From contig JAQUSA010000033.1 of NCBI GenBank assembly GCA_028715315.1, forward strand, positions 1 to 8,382: a DNA stretch of 8,382 bases, written 5' to 3'. Position numbers and translations under genes: made by a program. This DNA comes from Candidatus Omnitrophota bacterium. GTDB taxonomy: Bacteria; Omnitrophota; Gorgyraeia; Pluralincolimonadales; Pluralincolimonadaceae. The notes under the pieces are model-generated. The model was not told the DNA's origin, ran no database searches, and saw only the letters and a program-made list of their open reading frames with translations. Every line of letters begins with the position of its first letter. The first letter of the stretch is position 1. Shown here in pieces: positions 1 to 5,087 of the stretch.

Positions 1-332
1 CAAATGCCGGTTTGCAAATAGCTTTTTTTAGTGTTGCAAATCCCGGTGTTTCTGCCTCACCTACTGCAACATTTGAGTCCCCGACCGTGTATAGTGGGAA
101 CAACTGGCAGCAGTTTTTGGTAACATCGGCTGCAGCTCCTGAAGGAACCCAGGCGGTGCGCTTCACTCTGACCTCATATGCTGCGCAACAGTCAAACACC
201 GATTGGTATGGTACGGGTTCTGCATATTTTGACAATGTCGACGCCGCAGCTGTCCCGGAACCCACAAGCCTGTTGCTTCTCGGTTCAGGCCTCGTTGGTT
301 TGATGGGATTAGGAAAGAAGAAAAAAGCATAA
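1..332 (+). CDS. PEP-CTERM sorting domain protein, 3' part only
   Basis: This is the C-terminal end of an exported protein whose start lies before the window; the open frame reads back to position 3 with no stop, so a TTG at 12 is not a credible start. The visible part ends in a beta-rich segment with the motif AYFDNVD (about nt 222-242), typical of the last strand of jelly-roll carbohydrate-binding-like domains. It is followed by a complete PEP-CTERM signal: VPEPTSLLLLGSG from nt 252, a hydrophobic stretch, and a basic tail GKKKKA. In known PEP-CTERM systems this tail is recognised by an exosortase, the protein is transferred to the outer envelope, and the tail is removed. No exosortase is in the window. 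The rest of the protein and its ligand are unknown. A terminator follows directly. Confidence 0.88.
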   Translation, partial: NAGLQIAFFSVANPGVSASPTATFESPTVYSGNNWQQFLVTSAAAPEGTQAVRFTLTSYAAQQSNTDWYGTGSAYFDNVDAAAVPEPTSLLLLGSGLVGLMGLGKKKKA

Positions 333-359
333 CAGGTCACAAGTTGAAGTAGGGGGACG

Positions 360-404
360 AAAAAGGCTTCCAACCTTCCGCTCCAGGATATTGGGAGCCT
401 TTTT
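360..404 (+). terminator. Rho-independent terminator of the first PEP-CTERM gene
   Basis: The arms 360-371 (AAAAAGGCTTCC) and 393-404 (GGGAGCCTTTTT) pair over 12 positions with one G-U pair. The loop is 21 nt and the 3' arm ends in a T run. It lies 28 nt after the stop codon at 332. The A-rich 5' side mirrors the T run, so it could also work on the opposite strand. Confidence 0.8.
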
Positions 405-411
405 CTATTAT

Positions 412-477
412 AATGTCGAGATCCTAGCCTAATTTCATCCGTGTCATGACAACGTTGATAGGCTAGGATTCGGCATT
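412..477. repeat. Long imperfect inverted repeat with palindromic loop
   Basis: The arms 412-430 and 460-477 pair over 18 positions with one G-U pair and one bulged G at 420. The inner ten, ATCCTAGCCT with AGGCTAGGAT, are perfect. The 29-nt loop holds two overlapping palindromes, TGTCATGACA (442-451) and CAACGTTG (450-457). A T-rich run follows at 476-485. It sits between a terminator and the next promoter. It could be a second terminator, a small transcript, a regulator-binding region or an intergenic repeat element; the sequence does not decide. Confidence 0.6.
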
Positions 478-504
478 TTTATTTTCCTTCCGCAAAATTA
501 ATAT

Positions 505-533
505 TTGACAAAAGCATATTCCGGTGGTATCTT
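505..533 (+). promoter_or_regulatory. Sigma70-type promoter of the lipoprotein gene
   Basis: TTGACA at 505-510 is separated by 17 bp from TATCTT at 528-533. Transcription would start near 540, giving a leader of about 50 nt. GGTGG lies directly before the -10 box, and TAGTAAAACA follows at 541-550; both recur at the promoter at 2310-2338. Confidence 0.75.
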
Positions 534-590
534 TGTTAACTAGTAAAACAATTTCGTAACAAGAAACTCATATACTAAAGGAGATACCTG

Positions 591-2291
591 ATGAAGAGGG
601 CTGTCGGGCTGGTAATATTCCTGTTATTAGTGGCCGGTTGCAAGGAGTATGAGCAGGCGCAAAAAGCCGGGCCGGAGTCCCAATCCCCCGTAAAAGTGAA
701 CTGGGGTGACCTCAACCAATGGAAGGCCGATACGGACGGCAGGAGCGTTATAGAGATATCCCGGGCGCAGGGGATGTCCGGAAACGGGATACAGGCGGCA
801 TATGAGTTGAAAGGGGATTATGGCTGGGTGCTTATCCGAAGGAAGATGGCGGAGAAACTGCCGGAAGATGTACCGCTGACATTCCTTATCAAGTCCGACG
901 CATCTTCAGACATGGAGATCAAGCTGGTCGACGAGGACGGTTCCGTATTCTTCAGGAAATTCCCTTTGAGAGGCAAATATGCGGATTGGACGCAGGTCGT
1001 GATATACAGGAATAGCCTTGAATACGGATGGGGCGGGGACGAAAAGTTTGACAAACCGGCCAATTTAGAGATCGCCTTTTCGGGCAAAGGAAAAGGTACG
1101 GTTGTCCTGGACGAGATAGGACCGGGCAAGCCCGGCCTGCCGGCCTCTTTCTCTGTCGTGGGGCCGGTGCTCGACCCGGACAGGGAGCTGAAAGGGATCG
1201 GTTTCAAGCAGAGAAGGGACGCGGAACTTATACCGGAGGACCCGCTGGTACTGGAGTGGCTAAAGCTGTGCCAGGATAATTTCTCTCCGGAAAAACAGCT
1301 CCTGCCTACAGCCGAAGATAACCAGGCCCATACCTTCAACAACGCCCTCGTGGCAATGGCATTTATCGTGAAGGGAGAGAAGGAGAGAGCCGAGCGCATA
1401 CTTGATTTCTTCGCGGAGTCAACGGTAGTAAAGAACAGGTGCCCGTCATACCAGAATTTCTTTTATAAGGGCGAAGCGAGAGGGTTCTTCCAGTATGTGA
1501 ACCTAAGGAACGAGGGGAACCTTCCGGCGTACCATAATCCCGGCAAGGCGGACCGCTGGATGGGCGACATGGCATGGCTTCTTATCGCGTACAAATATTA
1601 CGGGAAGGAATACGGGCCGGAGAGATATAAGGACATCACGGGGATGCTGAAAGACCTGCTGATATCATGGTATAAGGACGACCCGGGCGGCAAAGGCGGT
1701 TATGTACAGCACGGATGGAGGAGCGGGGACAAGAAGCTCCATGAGGACGGCGGGCATCCGGAAGGCAATATCGATTGCTATGCCGCGCTGAAGCTATGCA
1801 AGGAAGACGCATATGCGGATAAAATACGCATATGGCTCGATTCCGTTCTCAAGGGCAACTCGCTTCCGCTGGATAACTACACCTGGAGGGTCCTTGCATA
1901 CGGAAAGGGATCGGCGGCTCTGTTGAACATCCCGGAATACGACCTCAGGTACCGCAAGACGCTGAACGTGAACGGCAAGGAAGTAATGGGCTTCTTCGAT
2001 CACGCCGATATAAACATAAACAATATATGGCTTGACGGTACCGGCCACATAGCGTGCGCGTATATTACCGAAGGCGACAAGGAGAGGGGATATTTCTACG
2101 CCAACCAGATGGACGCCTTCCTCGTCGACAGGGAGATCAAAGGGGCGAAGGGCCGCACTATTCCCTACACTGCGAACAGGGAGGGCGGCTATAACTGGAG
2201 CAGGCAGGACATGGGGACCGTATCCGTGGCCTCATGGTATATATTCGCCAAGAACAGGTTCAACCCGCTTACCCTGGAAAAAGCACCCTAA
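591..2291 (+). CDS. Lipoprotein with carbohydrate-binding-like and (alpha/alpha)-toroid-like domains
   Basis: A 566-residue exported lipoprotein. Residues 1-17 form a lipoprotein signal with lipobox LVAGC and acylated Cys17; the following Lys does not suggest inner-membrane retention, so an outer-membrane location is likely. Residues about 40-180 look like a beta-jelly-roll carbohydrate-binding module of the CBM11/CBM30 type, ending in VVLDEIGPG. Residues about 210-560 are helix-rich, with repeated patterns such as NNALVAMAFIVKGEKERAERIL and WLDGTGHIACAYITEGDKERG broken by Gly/Trp-rich loops, as in six-hairpin glycosidases and polysaccharide lyases. I infer a glycan-active enzyme or binding protein, but I cannot name a GH or PL family or assign catalytic residues. 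The start is clear: AAGGAG at 578-583, seven bases before ATG. No terminator follows, so transcription may continue into the next gene. Confidence 0.82.
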   Translation: MKRAVGLVIFLLLVAGCKEYEQAQKAGPESQSPVKVNWGDLNQWKADTDGRSVIEISRAQGMSGNGIQAAYELKGDYGWVLIRRKMAEKLPEDVPLTFLIKSDASSDMEIKLVDEDGSVFFRKFPLRGKYADWTQVVIYRNSLEYGWGGDEKFDKPANLEIAFSGKGKGTVVLDEIGPGKPGLPASFSVVGPVLDPDRELKGIGFKQRRDAELIPEDPLVLEWLKLCQDNFSPEKQLLPTAEDNQAHTFNNALVAMAFIVKGEKERAERILDFFAESTVVKNRCPSYQNFFYKGEARGFFQYVNLRNEGNLPAYHNPGKADRWMGDMAWLLIAYKYYGKEYGPERYKDITGMLKDLLISWYKDDPGGKGGYVQHGWRSGDKKLHEDGGHPEGNIDCYAALKLCKEDAYADKIRIWLDSVLKGNSLPLDNYTWRVLAYGKGSAALLNIPEYDLRYRKTLNVNGKEVMGFFDHADININNIWLDGTGHIACAYITEGDKERGYFYANQMDAFLVDREIKGAKGRTIPYTANREGGYNWSRQDMGTVSVASWYIFAKNRFNPLTLEKAP

Positions 2292-2309
2292 AATAACAAT
2301 TTATTACAC

Positions 2310-2338
2310 TTGACAGTAAAGCGTAGAGGTGGTATATT
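2310..2338 (+). promoter_or_regulatory. Sigma70-type promoter of the two-gene surface protein unit
   Basis: TTGACA at 2310-2315, a 17-bp spacer and TATATT at 2333-2338. GGTGG directly precedes the -10 box and TAGTAAAACA occurs downstream at 2348-2357, matching the layout at 505-550. The leader of about 60 nt contains a weak inverted repeat, GTAAAAC (2350-2356) with GTTTTAC (2376-2382), just before the ribosome-binding site. Confidence 0.78.
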
Positions 2339-2391
2339 TTCATCTGTTAGTAAAACATTTGAGTTTAGGTTAATAGTTTTACAGGAGAGAA

Positions 2392-2399
2392 GGGAGGTG
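2392..2399 (+). promoter_or_regulatory. Strong Shine-Dalgarno site fixing a GTG start
   Basis: GGGAGGTGA at 2392-2400 is almost perfectly complementary to the 16S rRNA 3' end and lies at good spacing from GTG 2405. This fixes the GTG start; the nearby GTG at 2397 is out of frame. The downstream part, GGTGAACAA followed by the start codon and AAG, recurs at the gene starting at 4234. Confidence 0.75.
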
Positions 2400-2404
2400 A
2401 ACAA

Positions 2405-2935
2405 GTGAAGAGGCTATTGGCGGTAGTTGTTTCAATGTTAATGTGCTCCGTTTGCAGCGCGAACGCCGTGTTAAATGCGGGATTCGAATCCGATGAAGAG
2501 AGCTGGTATAACTGGAACGACCAGCAGACCAACGGCATCGTAACGACCGAGTATAAATACAGCGGGGAGAAATCAGCTTGCAGGCAGGTCGAAGGGGTAA
2601 GCCAGGGATGCTACGGGCAGCAGATCCCGGTCAATCCCGGGGAGATCGTTAAAGCCAGCGCGTGGGCCATGAGCCCGGAGGGAAAAGCGCTGTCAAACGG
2701 GGCCGAAGCCTATGTCCGCCTTGAGTTCTGGAACAGCAACGGCCCGATGAGCTCAGGACATAGAGAGAGCGAGCATATTAGGGGCGCTACGGCATGGAAA
2801 AAACTGGAAGTGACCGGTAAGGCGCCTGAGGGGGCAACCGAAGTGAGGGTGCTTGGTTACGCAAGAGGGGCGGCCGGTTCGGCAGGCGAAGCTTGTTTTG
2901 ATGATTTTGACGTGACAATCGAAAAGGGTAATTAA
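2405..2935 (+). CDS. Secreted carbohydrate-binding-like protein without sorting tail
   Basis: A 176-residue protein starting with GTG. Residues 1 to about 21 are a Sec signal peptide (KR, a hydrophobic core, cleavage near CSANA). The mature part begins with VLNAGFES, the N-x-GFE motif common at the first strand of CBM4/9-like galactose-binding folds, and ends with ACFDDFDVTI. The length fits a single jelly-roll module. Unlike its neighbours it stops right after this module, with no PEP-CTERM signal, so it is probably released or held by non-covalent binding. Four Cys remain in the mature part (Cys59, Cys69 and one in the last strand are among those visible), so a disulfide is possible. It has its own promoter and is followed 12 nt later by a PEP-CTERM paralog, suggesting an operon. 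The ligand is unknown. Confidence 0.8.
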   Translation: MKRLLAVVVSMLMCSVCSANAVLNAGFESDEESWYNWNDQQTNGIVTTEYKYSGEKSACRQVEGVSQGCYGQQIPVNPGEIVKASAWAMSPEGKALSNGAEAYVRLEFWNSNGPMSSGHRESEHIRGATAWKKLEVTGKAPEGATEVRVLGYARGAAGSAGEACFDDFDVTIEKGN

Positions 2936-2947
2936 AGGAGAGGCAAA

Positions 2948-3577
2948 ATGAAATCGATCGGCATATTGGTATTGGGTTTGGCGATAATGTTCAGCGCTTC
3001 TGTTTCCGAAGCCGCGAACATGCTGACGAACCCCGGTTTTGAGAACACGGCCCAGGACCCGTGGCTTGGCCTCTGGGGGAACAGCCAGCACACAGGCACA
3101 TACGGGAGCACCGAAGCCGCGATGACCGGCACCAGCTCGGTGAAGATAACGTCGAACAGCGCCTCCGGCACCGGCGACGACTATTTCATGTACAGCAACA
3201 CATCGGCAGCCGTCACGCCCGGAACCACCTATTATGGGACCATTTTCGCGAAGACCGAGAGCCTCATCAACGAGCAGGCGTTCTGCAAGATAGATTGGTT
3301 TAACTCGACGGGCGGCTGGGTAGGGACCGCCGGGGCGTCATCGATCCTTTCCGGCACGAATGACTGGACAGCCCTCAATATAAGCGGAGCCGCTCCGAGC
3401 AATGCGAGCTATGCTTCGCTTGCGTTTTTCGTGAACCAGACCGTAGACGGCGGCACCGGCACGGCATATTTCGATAACGCGTATCTCGATACGACCCCGA
3501 TACCGGAGCCAACCAGCCTGTTGCTGCTGGGTTCAGGCCTGGTCGGTTTGCTTGGCCTCAGGAAAAAAGTTAAATAG
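2948..3577 (+). CDS. PEP-CTERM sorting domain protein with carbohydrate-binding-like module
   Basis: A 209-residue exported protein. Residues 1 to about 23 are a signal peptide (cleavage near SEAA). The mature N-terminus NMLTNPGFEN carries the N-x-GFE motif of CBM4/9-like modules, and AYFDNAYLD near residue 175 is the matching last strand. Residues 186-209 are a textbook PEP-CTERM signal: PEPTSLLLLGSG, a hydrophobic helix and a basic tail RKKVK. By knowledge of the family it is processed by an exosortase and displayed at the outer surface or in exopolysaccharide. Its mature domain is rich in Gly, Ser, Thr and Asn, as is usual for such surface proteins. The ribosome-binding site AAGGAG (2935-2940) overlaps the stop of the previous gene, so the two are co-transcribed. 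A double-hairpin terminator follows. Confidence 0.9.
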   Translation: MKSIGILVLGLAIMFSASVSEAANMLTNPGFENTAQDPWLGLWGNSQHTGTYGSTEAAMTGTSSVKITSNSASGTGDDYFMYSNTSAAVTPGTTYYGTIFAKTESLINEQAFCKIDWFNSTGGWVGTAGASSILSGTNDWTALNISGAAPSNASYASLAFFVNQTVDGGTGTAYFDNAYLDTTPIPEPTSLLLLGSGLVGLLGLRKKVK

Positions 3578-3584
3578 GCAAATT

Positions 3585-3655
3585 TCTTCCTCAAACACCC
3601 CAACTAACCCGAGGAAGACGGGCGGGGATCCCGAGGTCCCCGCCCTTTTATTTTT
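3585..3655 (+). terminator. Double-hairpin terminator element, copy 1
   Basis: Hairpin I pairs TCTTCCTC (3585-3592) with GAGGAAGA (3611-3618) around an 18-nt loop that contains CCCCAACTAACCC. Hairpin II pairs GGGCGGGGA (3620-3628) with TCCCCGCCC (3637-3645); two more pairs can close a CCGA tetraloop. TTTTATTTTT follows, so hairpin II is a strong Rho-independent terminator. The whole unit recurs at 4892-4955. Confidence 0.88.
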
Positions 3656-3682
3656 GACCGTGGCAGTTTAATGGTGTATACT
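3654..3682 (+). promoter_or_regulatory. Promoter of the SdpI-like gene
   Basis: TTGACC at 3654-3659, a 17-bp spacer and TATACT at 3677-3682, again with GGTG directly before the -10 box. The -35 box overlaps the T run of the preceding terminator, so the gene is insulated from upstream transcription. The start near 3689 leaves only about 14 nt of leader, just enough for the GGGGGGAG ribosome-binding site. Confidence 0.72.
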
Positions 3683-3702
3683 GGGACGAAAAAGGGGGGA
3701 GC

Positions 3703-4056
3703 ATGACATATACCCAGGTTTCATTCATCCTAATAAACATGATAACGGGCCTGTTATCCATAGCGCTGGGCATTCCGCTCGCCAAACGCAAGATCCCAAT
3801 GAACTATTGGTACGGGTTCAGGCTGCCGAAGGCTTTTAAGTCCCCCGAACTATGGTATCAGGTAAATGAATATGGCGGACGGCAGATGGTCCTATGGTCA
3901 ATCCCGGTACTGATCACCGCCGTAGCCTGCTTTTTCATTCCCGTGCGCGACGATACCCATCCTTTGGTTGTTTTGTTTTTAGGGGGCGGGTCGTTGACGG
4001 TATTCGTCGCGATATGGGTCGCCAAGACCATTATCTTTGCTTCAAAACTGAAATAG
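3703..4056 (+). CDS. SdpI/YhfL-like small integral membrane protein
   Basis: A 117-residue membrane protein with three likely transmembrane helices, about residues 6-27, 62-81 and 86-113. Between the first two lies NYWYGFRLPKAFKSPELW (34-51) followed by QVNEYGG (53-59). This pattern (N-x-W/Y-YGFR-P-x-(5-8)-W-x-x-x-N) is characteristic of the SdpI/YhfL family. SdpI in Bacillus subtilis gives immunity to the SdpC killing factor and acts as a signalling receptor; most homologues elsewhere have no known role. No toxin or ArsR-type repressor gene is adjacent, so an immunity function is not supported by context. The start is set by GGGGGGAG (3693-3700) just before ATG. It has its own promoter and no obvious terminator. 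Confidence 0.75.
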   Translation: MTYTQVSFILINMITGLLSIALGIPLAKRKIPMNYWYGFRLPKAFKSPELWYQVNEYGGRQMVLWSIPVLITAVACFFIPVRDDTHPLVVLFLGGGSLTVFVAIWVAKTIIFASKLK

Positions 4057-4099
4057 GCATAGCCGCAATAATACCCTTAAAAATAGCAATAAAATTATC

Positions 4100-4128
4100 T
4101 TGACATATATAAGGTTAAATGATAGACT
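4100..4128 (+). promoter_or_regulatory. Promoter of the third PEP-CTERM gene
   Basis: TTGACA at 4100-4105, a 17-bp spacer and TAGACT at 4123-4128. Transcription would start near 4135, directly at the edge of the first operator (4137-4150). The leader to the chosen start codon at 4234 is about 100 nt, the longest in the window. Confidence 0.68.
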
Positions 4129-4136
4129 TCCAATAA

Positions 4137-4150
4137 TGAAAGCGCTTACC
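4137..4150. promoter_or_regulatory. LacI/CcpA-type operator O1
   Basis: TGAAAGCGCTTACC fits the LacI-family (cre-like) consensus TGWNANCGNTNWCA except at the last base. It covers about +2 to +16 of the predicted transcript, a classic repressor position. The sequence TAATGAAAGCGCTTAC (4134-4149) is repeated exactly at 4175-4190. Confidence 0.62.
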
Positions 4151-4152
4151 TA

Positions 4153-4160
4153 TAGCGCTA
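4153..4160. repeat. Small palindrome between the two operators
   Basis: TAGCGCTA is a perfect 8-bp palindrome sharing the AGCGCT core of the operators on either side. It could be a degenerate third half-site pair or pair in RNA with the AGCGCT of O1. Its function is uncertain. Confidence 0.4.
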
Positions 4161-4177
4161 ATTTTTAGGAACTGTAA

Positions 4178-4191
4178 TGAAAGCGCTTACA
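4178..4191. promoter_or_regulatory. LacI/CcpA-type operator O2
   Basis: TGAAAGCGCTTACA matches TGWNANCGNTNWCA at every defined position. Its centre is 41 bp from that of O1, close to four helical turns, so both sites face the same side of DNA, as expected for cooperative or looped binding by a LacI-family dimer or tetramer. Confidence 0.65.
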
Positions 4192-4198
4192 AACATAG

Positions 4199-4228
4199 CC
4201 TTCAACCGAAGGAATAAGAGAGGGGGTG
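4199..4228 (+). promoter_or_regulatory. Leader hairpin and ribosome-binding site setting the start at 4234
   Basis: CCTTC (4199-4203) pairs with GAAGG (4208-4212) around AACC. The purine-rich Shine-Dalgarno AGAGGGGGTG (4219-4228) follows. Its spacing to ATG 4234 is ideal, which favours that start over the in-frame ATG at 4177; the latter has only a weak AGGA (4167-4170) and would add 19 residues before the signal peptide. Confidence 0.6.
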
Positions 4229-4233
4229 AACAA

Positions 4234-4875
4234 ATGAAGGGACTTTTTGTCGTATTAGCAGTATCGGCAGTCATCGCTATGCCTTCTTTTGCTTGCGCGA
4301 ATGCCGTCGGAGATCCCGGTTTTGAGGGCGCAGGGCAGGGCCCGTGGCTTGATTACAACTGGGGACCGCAGTGGACCGTCAACTATGACGCTGCCGATTC
4401 AGTCCATGGCGGAAGCCAGAGCCTTAAGCTTACGGCAGGCTCGACGACGGACACATGGGAGATGACGGGAACAAAACAGGTCTTTGCCGTGAATCCCGGC
4501 GATGTAGTAGACGGAGGAGTCTGGATGAAGTGGCAGGACCTGAGCAACATAGAAGCTTACCTGGAATGCAAATGGCTCAAAGCCGACCGGTCCGAACTGG
4601 GCACCGGTATAGGCATAGTCCACCAGACTACAGGTTCCGGCGACTGGCAGTACCAGAGCTTAAGCTCCTGGTCATCGGCCGAGAGGACAGCTCCGGCGGA
4701 TGCGGCGTATATTGACTATCGCCTGACATTGCTCGCTCCGGGAACAGGCACAAGCGCCACCGGAACGGTATGGTTCGATGATGCGCAGTTTACCGTTCCC
4801 GAGCCGGCGAGCCTGTTTTTGCTGGGTTCAGGCCTCATAGGACTGCTCGGATCAAGGAAAAAATCGGTAAAATAA
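4234..4875 (+). CDS. PEP-CTERM sorting domain protein with carbohydrate-binding-like module
   Basis: A 213-residue exported protein from the chosen ATG. Residues 1 to about 24 are a signal peptide (core LFVVLAVSAVIA, cleavage near ACANA). The mature part begins NAVGDPGFEG, the same N-terminal motif as the genes at 2405 and 2948, and closes with VWFDDAQFTV near residue 180, so a single jelly-roll carbohydrate-binding-like module is likely. Residues 189-213 are the PEP-CTERM signal: PEPASLFLLGSG, a hydrophobic stretch and RKKSVK. It should be sorted by an exosortase encoded elsewhere. Unlike its relatives it is preceded by two LacI/CcpA-type operators, implying sugar-responsive expression. It ends in the same double-hairpin terminator as the gene ending at 3577. 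The ligand is unknown. The ATG at 4177 is a possible but less likely start. Confidence 0.88.
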   Translation: MKGLFVVLAVSAVIAMPSFACANAVGDPGFEGAGQGPWLDYNWGPQWTVNYDAADSVHGGSQSLKLTAGSTTDTWEMTGTKQVFAVNPGDVVDGGVWMKWQDLSNIEAYLECKWLKADRSELGTGIGIVHQTTGSGDWQYQSLSSWSSAERTAPADAAYIDYRLTLLAPGTGTSATGTVWFDDAQFTVPEPASLFLLGSGLIGLLGSRKKSVK

Positions 4876-4891
4876 GCGTTTATTAAGATGT

Positions 4892-4955
4892 TCTTCCTCA
4901 ACCCCAACTAACCCGAGGAAGATGGCCGGGGATCCCGAGATCCCCGGCCTTATTT
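4892..4955 (+). terminator. Double-hairpin terminator element, copy 2
   Basis: Hairpin I pairs TCTTCCTC (4892-4899) with GAGGAAGA (4915-4922) around a 15-nt loop containing the same CCCCAACTAACCC. Hairpin II pairs GGCCGGGGA (4924-4932) with TCCCCGGCC (4941-4949), with two more pairs around a CCGA loop, followed by TTATTTATT. Compared with copy 1, one G-C pair has become C-G and one U-G has become U-A, so both strands of the stem changed together. Confidence 0.87.
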
Positions 4956-4959
4956 ATTC

Positions 4960-4988
4960 TTGACTTAAAACCCTTTAATCGCTATAAT
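4960..4988 (+). promoter_or_regulatory. Strong promoter of tRNA-Val and probably of the thrS cluster
   Basis: TTGACT at 4960-4965, a 17-bp spacer and a perfect TATAAT at 4983-4988. The predicted start near 4995 is a few bases before the tRNA. No other promoter is visible before thrS, and no terminator separates the tRNA from thrS. Confidence 0.82.
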
Positions 4989-5001
4989 TTAGGTTCTCTG
5001 T

Positions 5002-5078
5002 GGGCTTATAGCTCAGTTGGTTAGAGCGCTTCCTTGACATGGAAGAGGTCAGAGGTTCGAGTCCTCTTAGGCCCACCA
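5002..5078 (+). tRNA. tRNA-Val (anticodon GAC)
   Basis: The cloverleaf is complete: acceptor GGGCTTA (5002-5008) with TAGGCCC (5068-5074), D arm GCTC...GAGC, anticodon stem CTTCC/GGAAG with loop TTGACAT and anticodon GAC at 5036-5038, and T arm AGAGG-TTCGAGT-CCTCT. The discriminator A5075 and CCA (5076-5078) are encoded. GAC reads the valine codons GUC and GUU. It lies 9 nt upstream of the thrS start and is probably co-transcribed with it. Confidence 0.96.
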
Positions 5079-5087
5079 TTAAATTTT

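Noticed and set aside
818..1399. Open frame on the - strand opposite the lipoprotein gene
   Set aside because: Its composition is Ser/Pro-rich, as expected for the reverse of a GC-rich gene, and it has no promoter or signal of its own.
2350..2382. GTAAAAC/GTTTTAC inverted repeat as a riboswitch or attenuator
   Set aside because: Seven AT-rich pairs with a 19-nt loop are weak, and no T run or alternative pairing is visible. It may be chance.
4057..4099. Terminator after the SdpI-like gene
   Set aside because: The stretch is A-rich but no stable hairpin followed by a T run can be drawn, so I did not call one.
5034..5062. TTGACA in the tRNA anticodon loop as a thrS promoter
   Set aside because: At 17 bp spacing the -10 position reads TCGAGT, and neighbouring spacings are no better. 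The TTGACA is explained by the loop TTGACAT with anticodon GAC.
5034..5087. Upstream extension of thrS from a TTG inside the tRNA
   Set aside because: The extra 18 codons are the antisense-free reading of the tRNA-Val sequence from its anticodon loop onward, and do not resemble a TGS domain.
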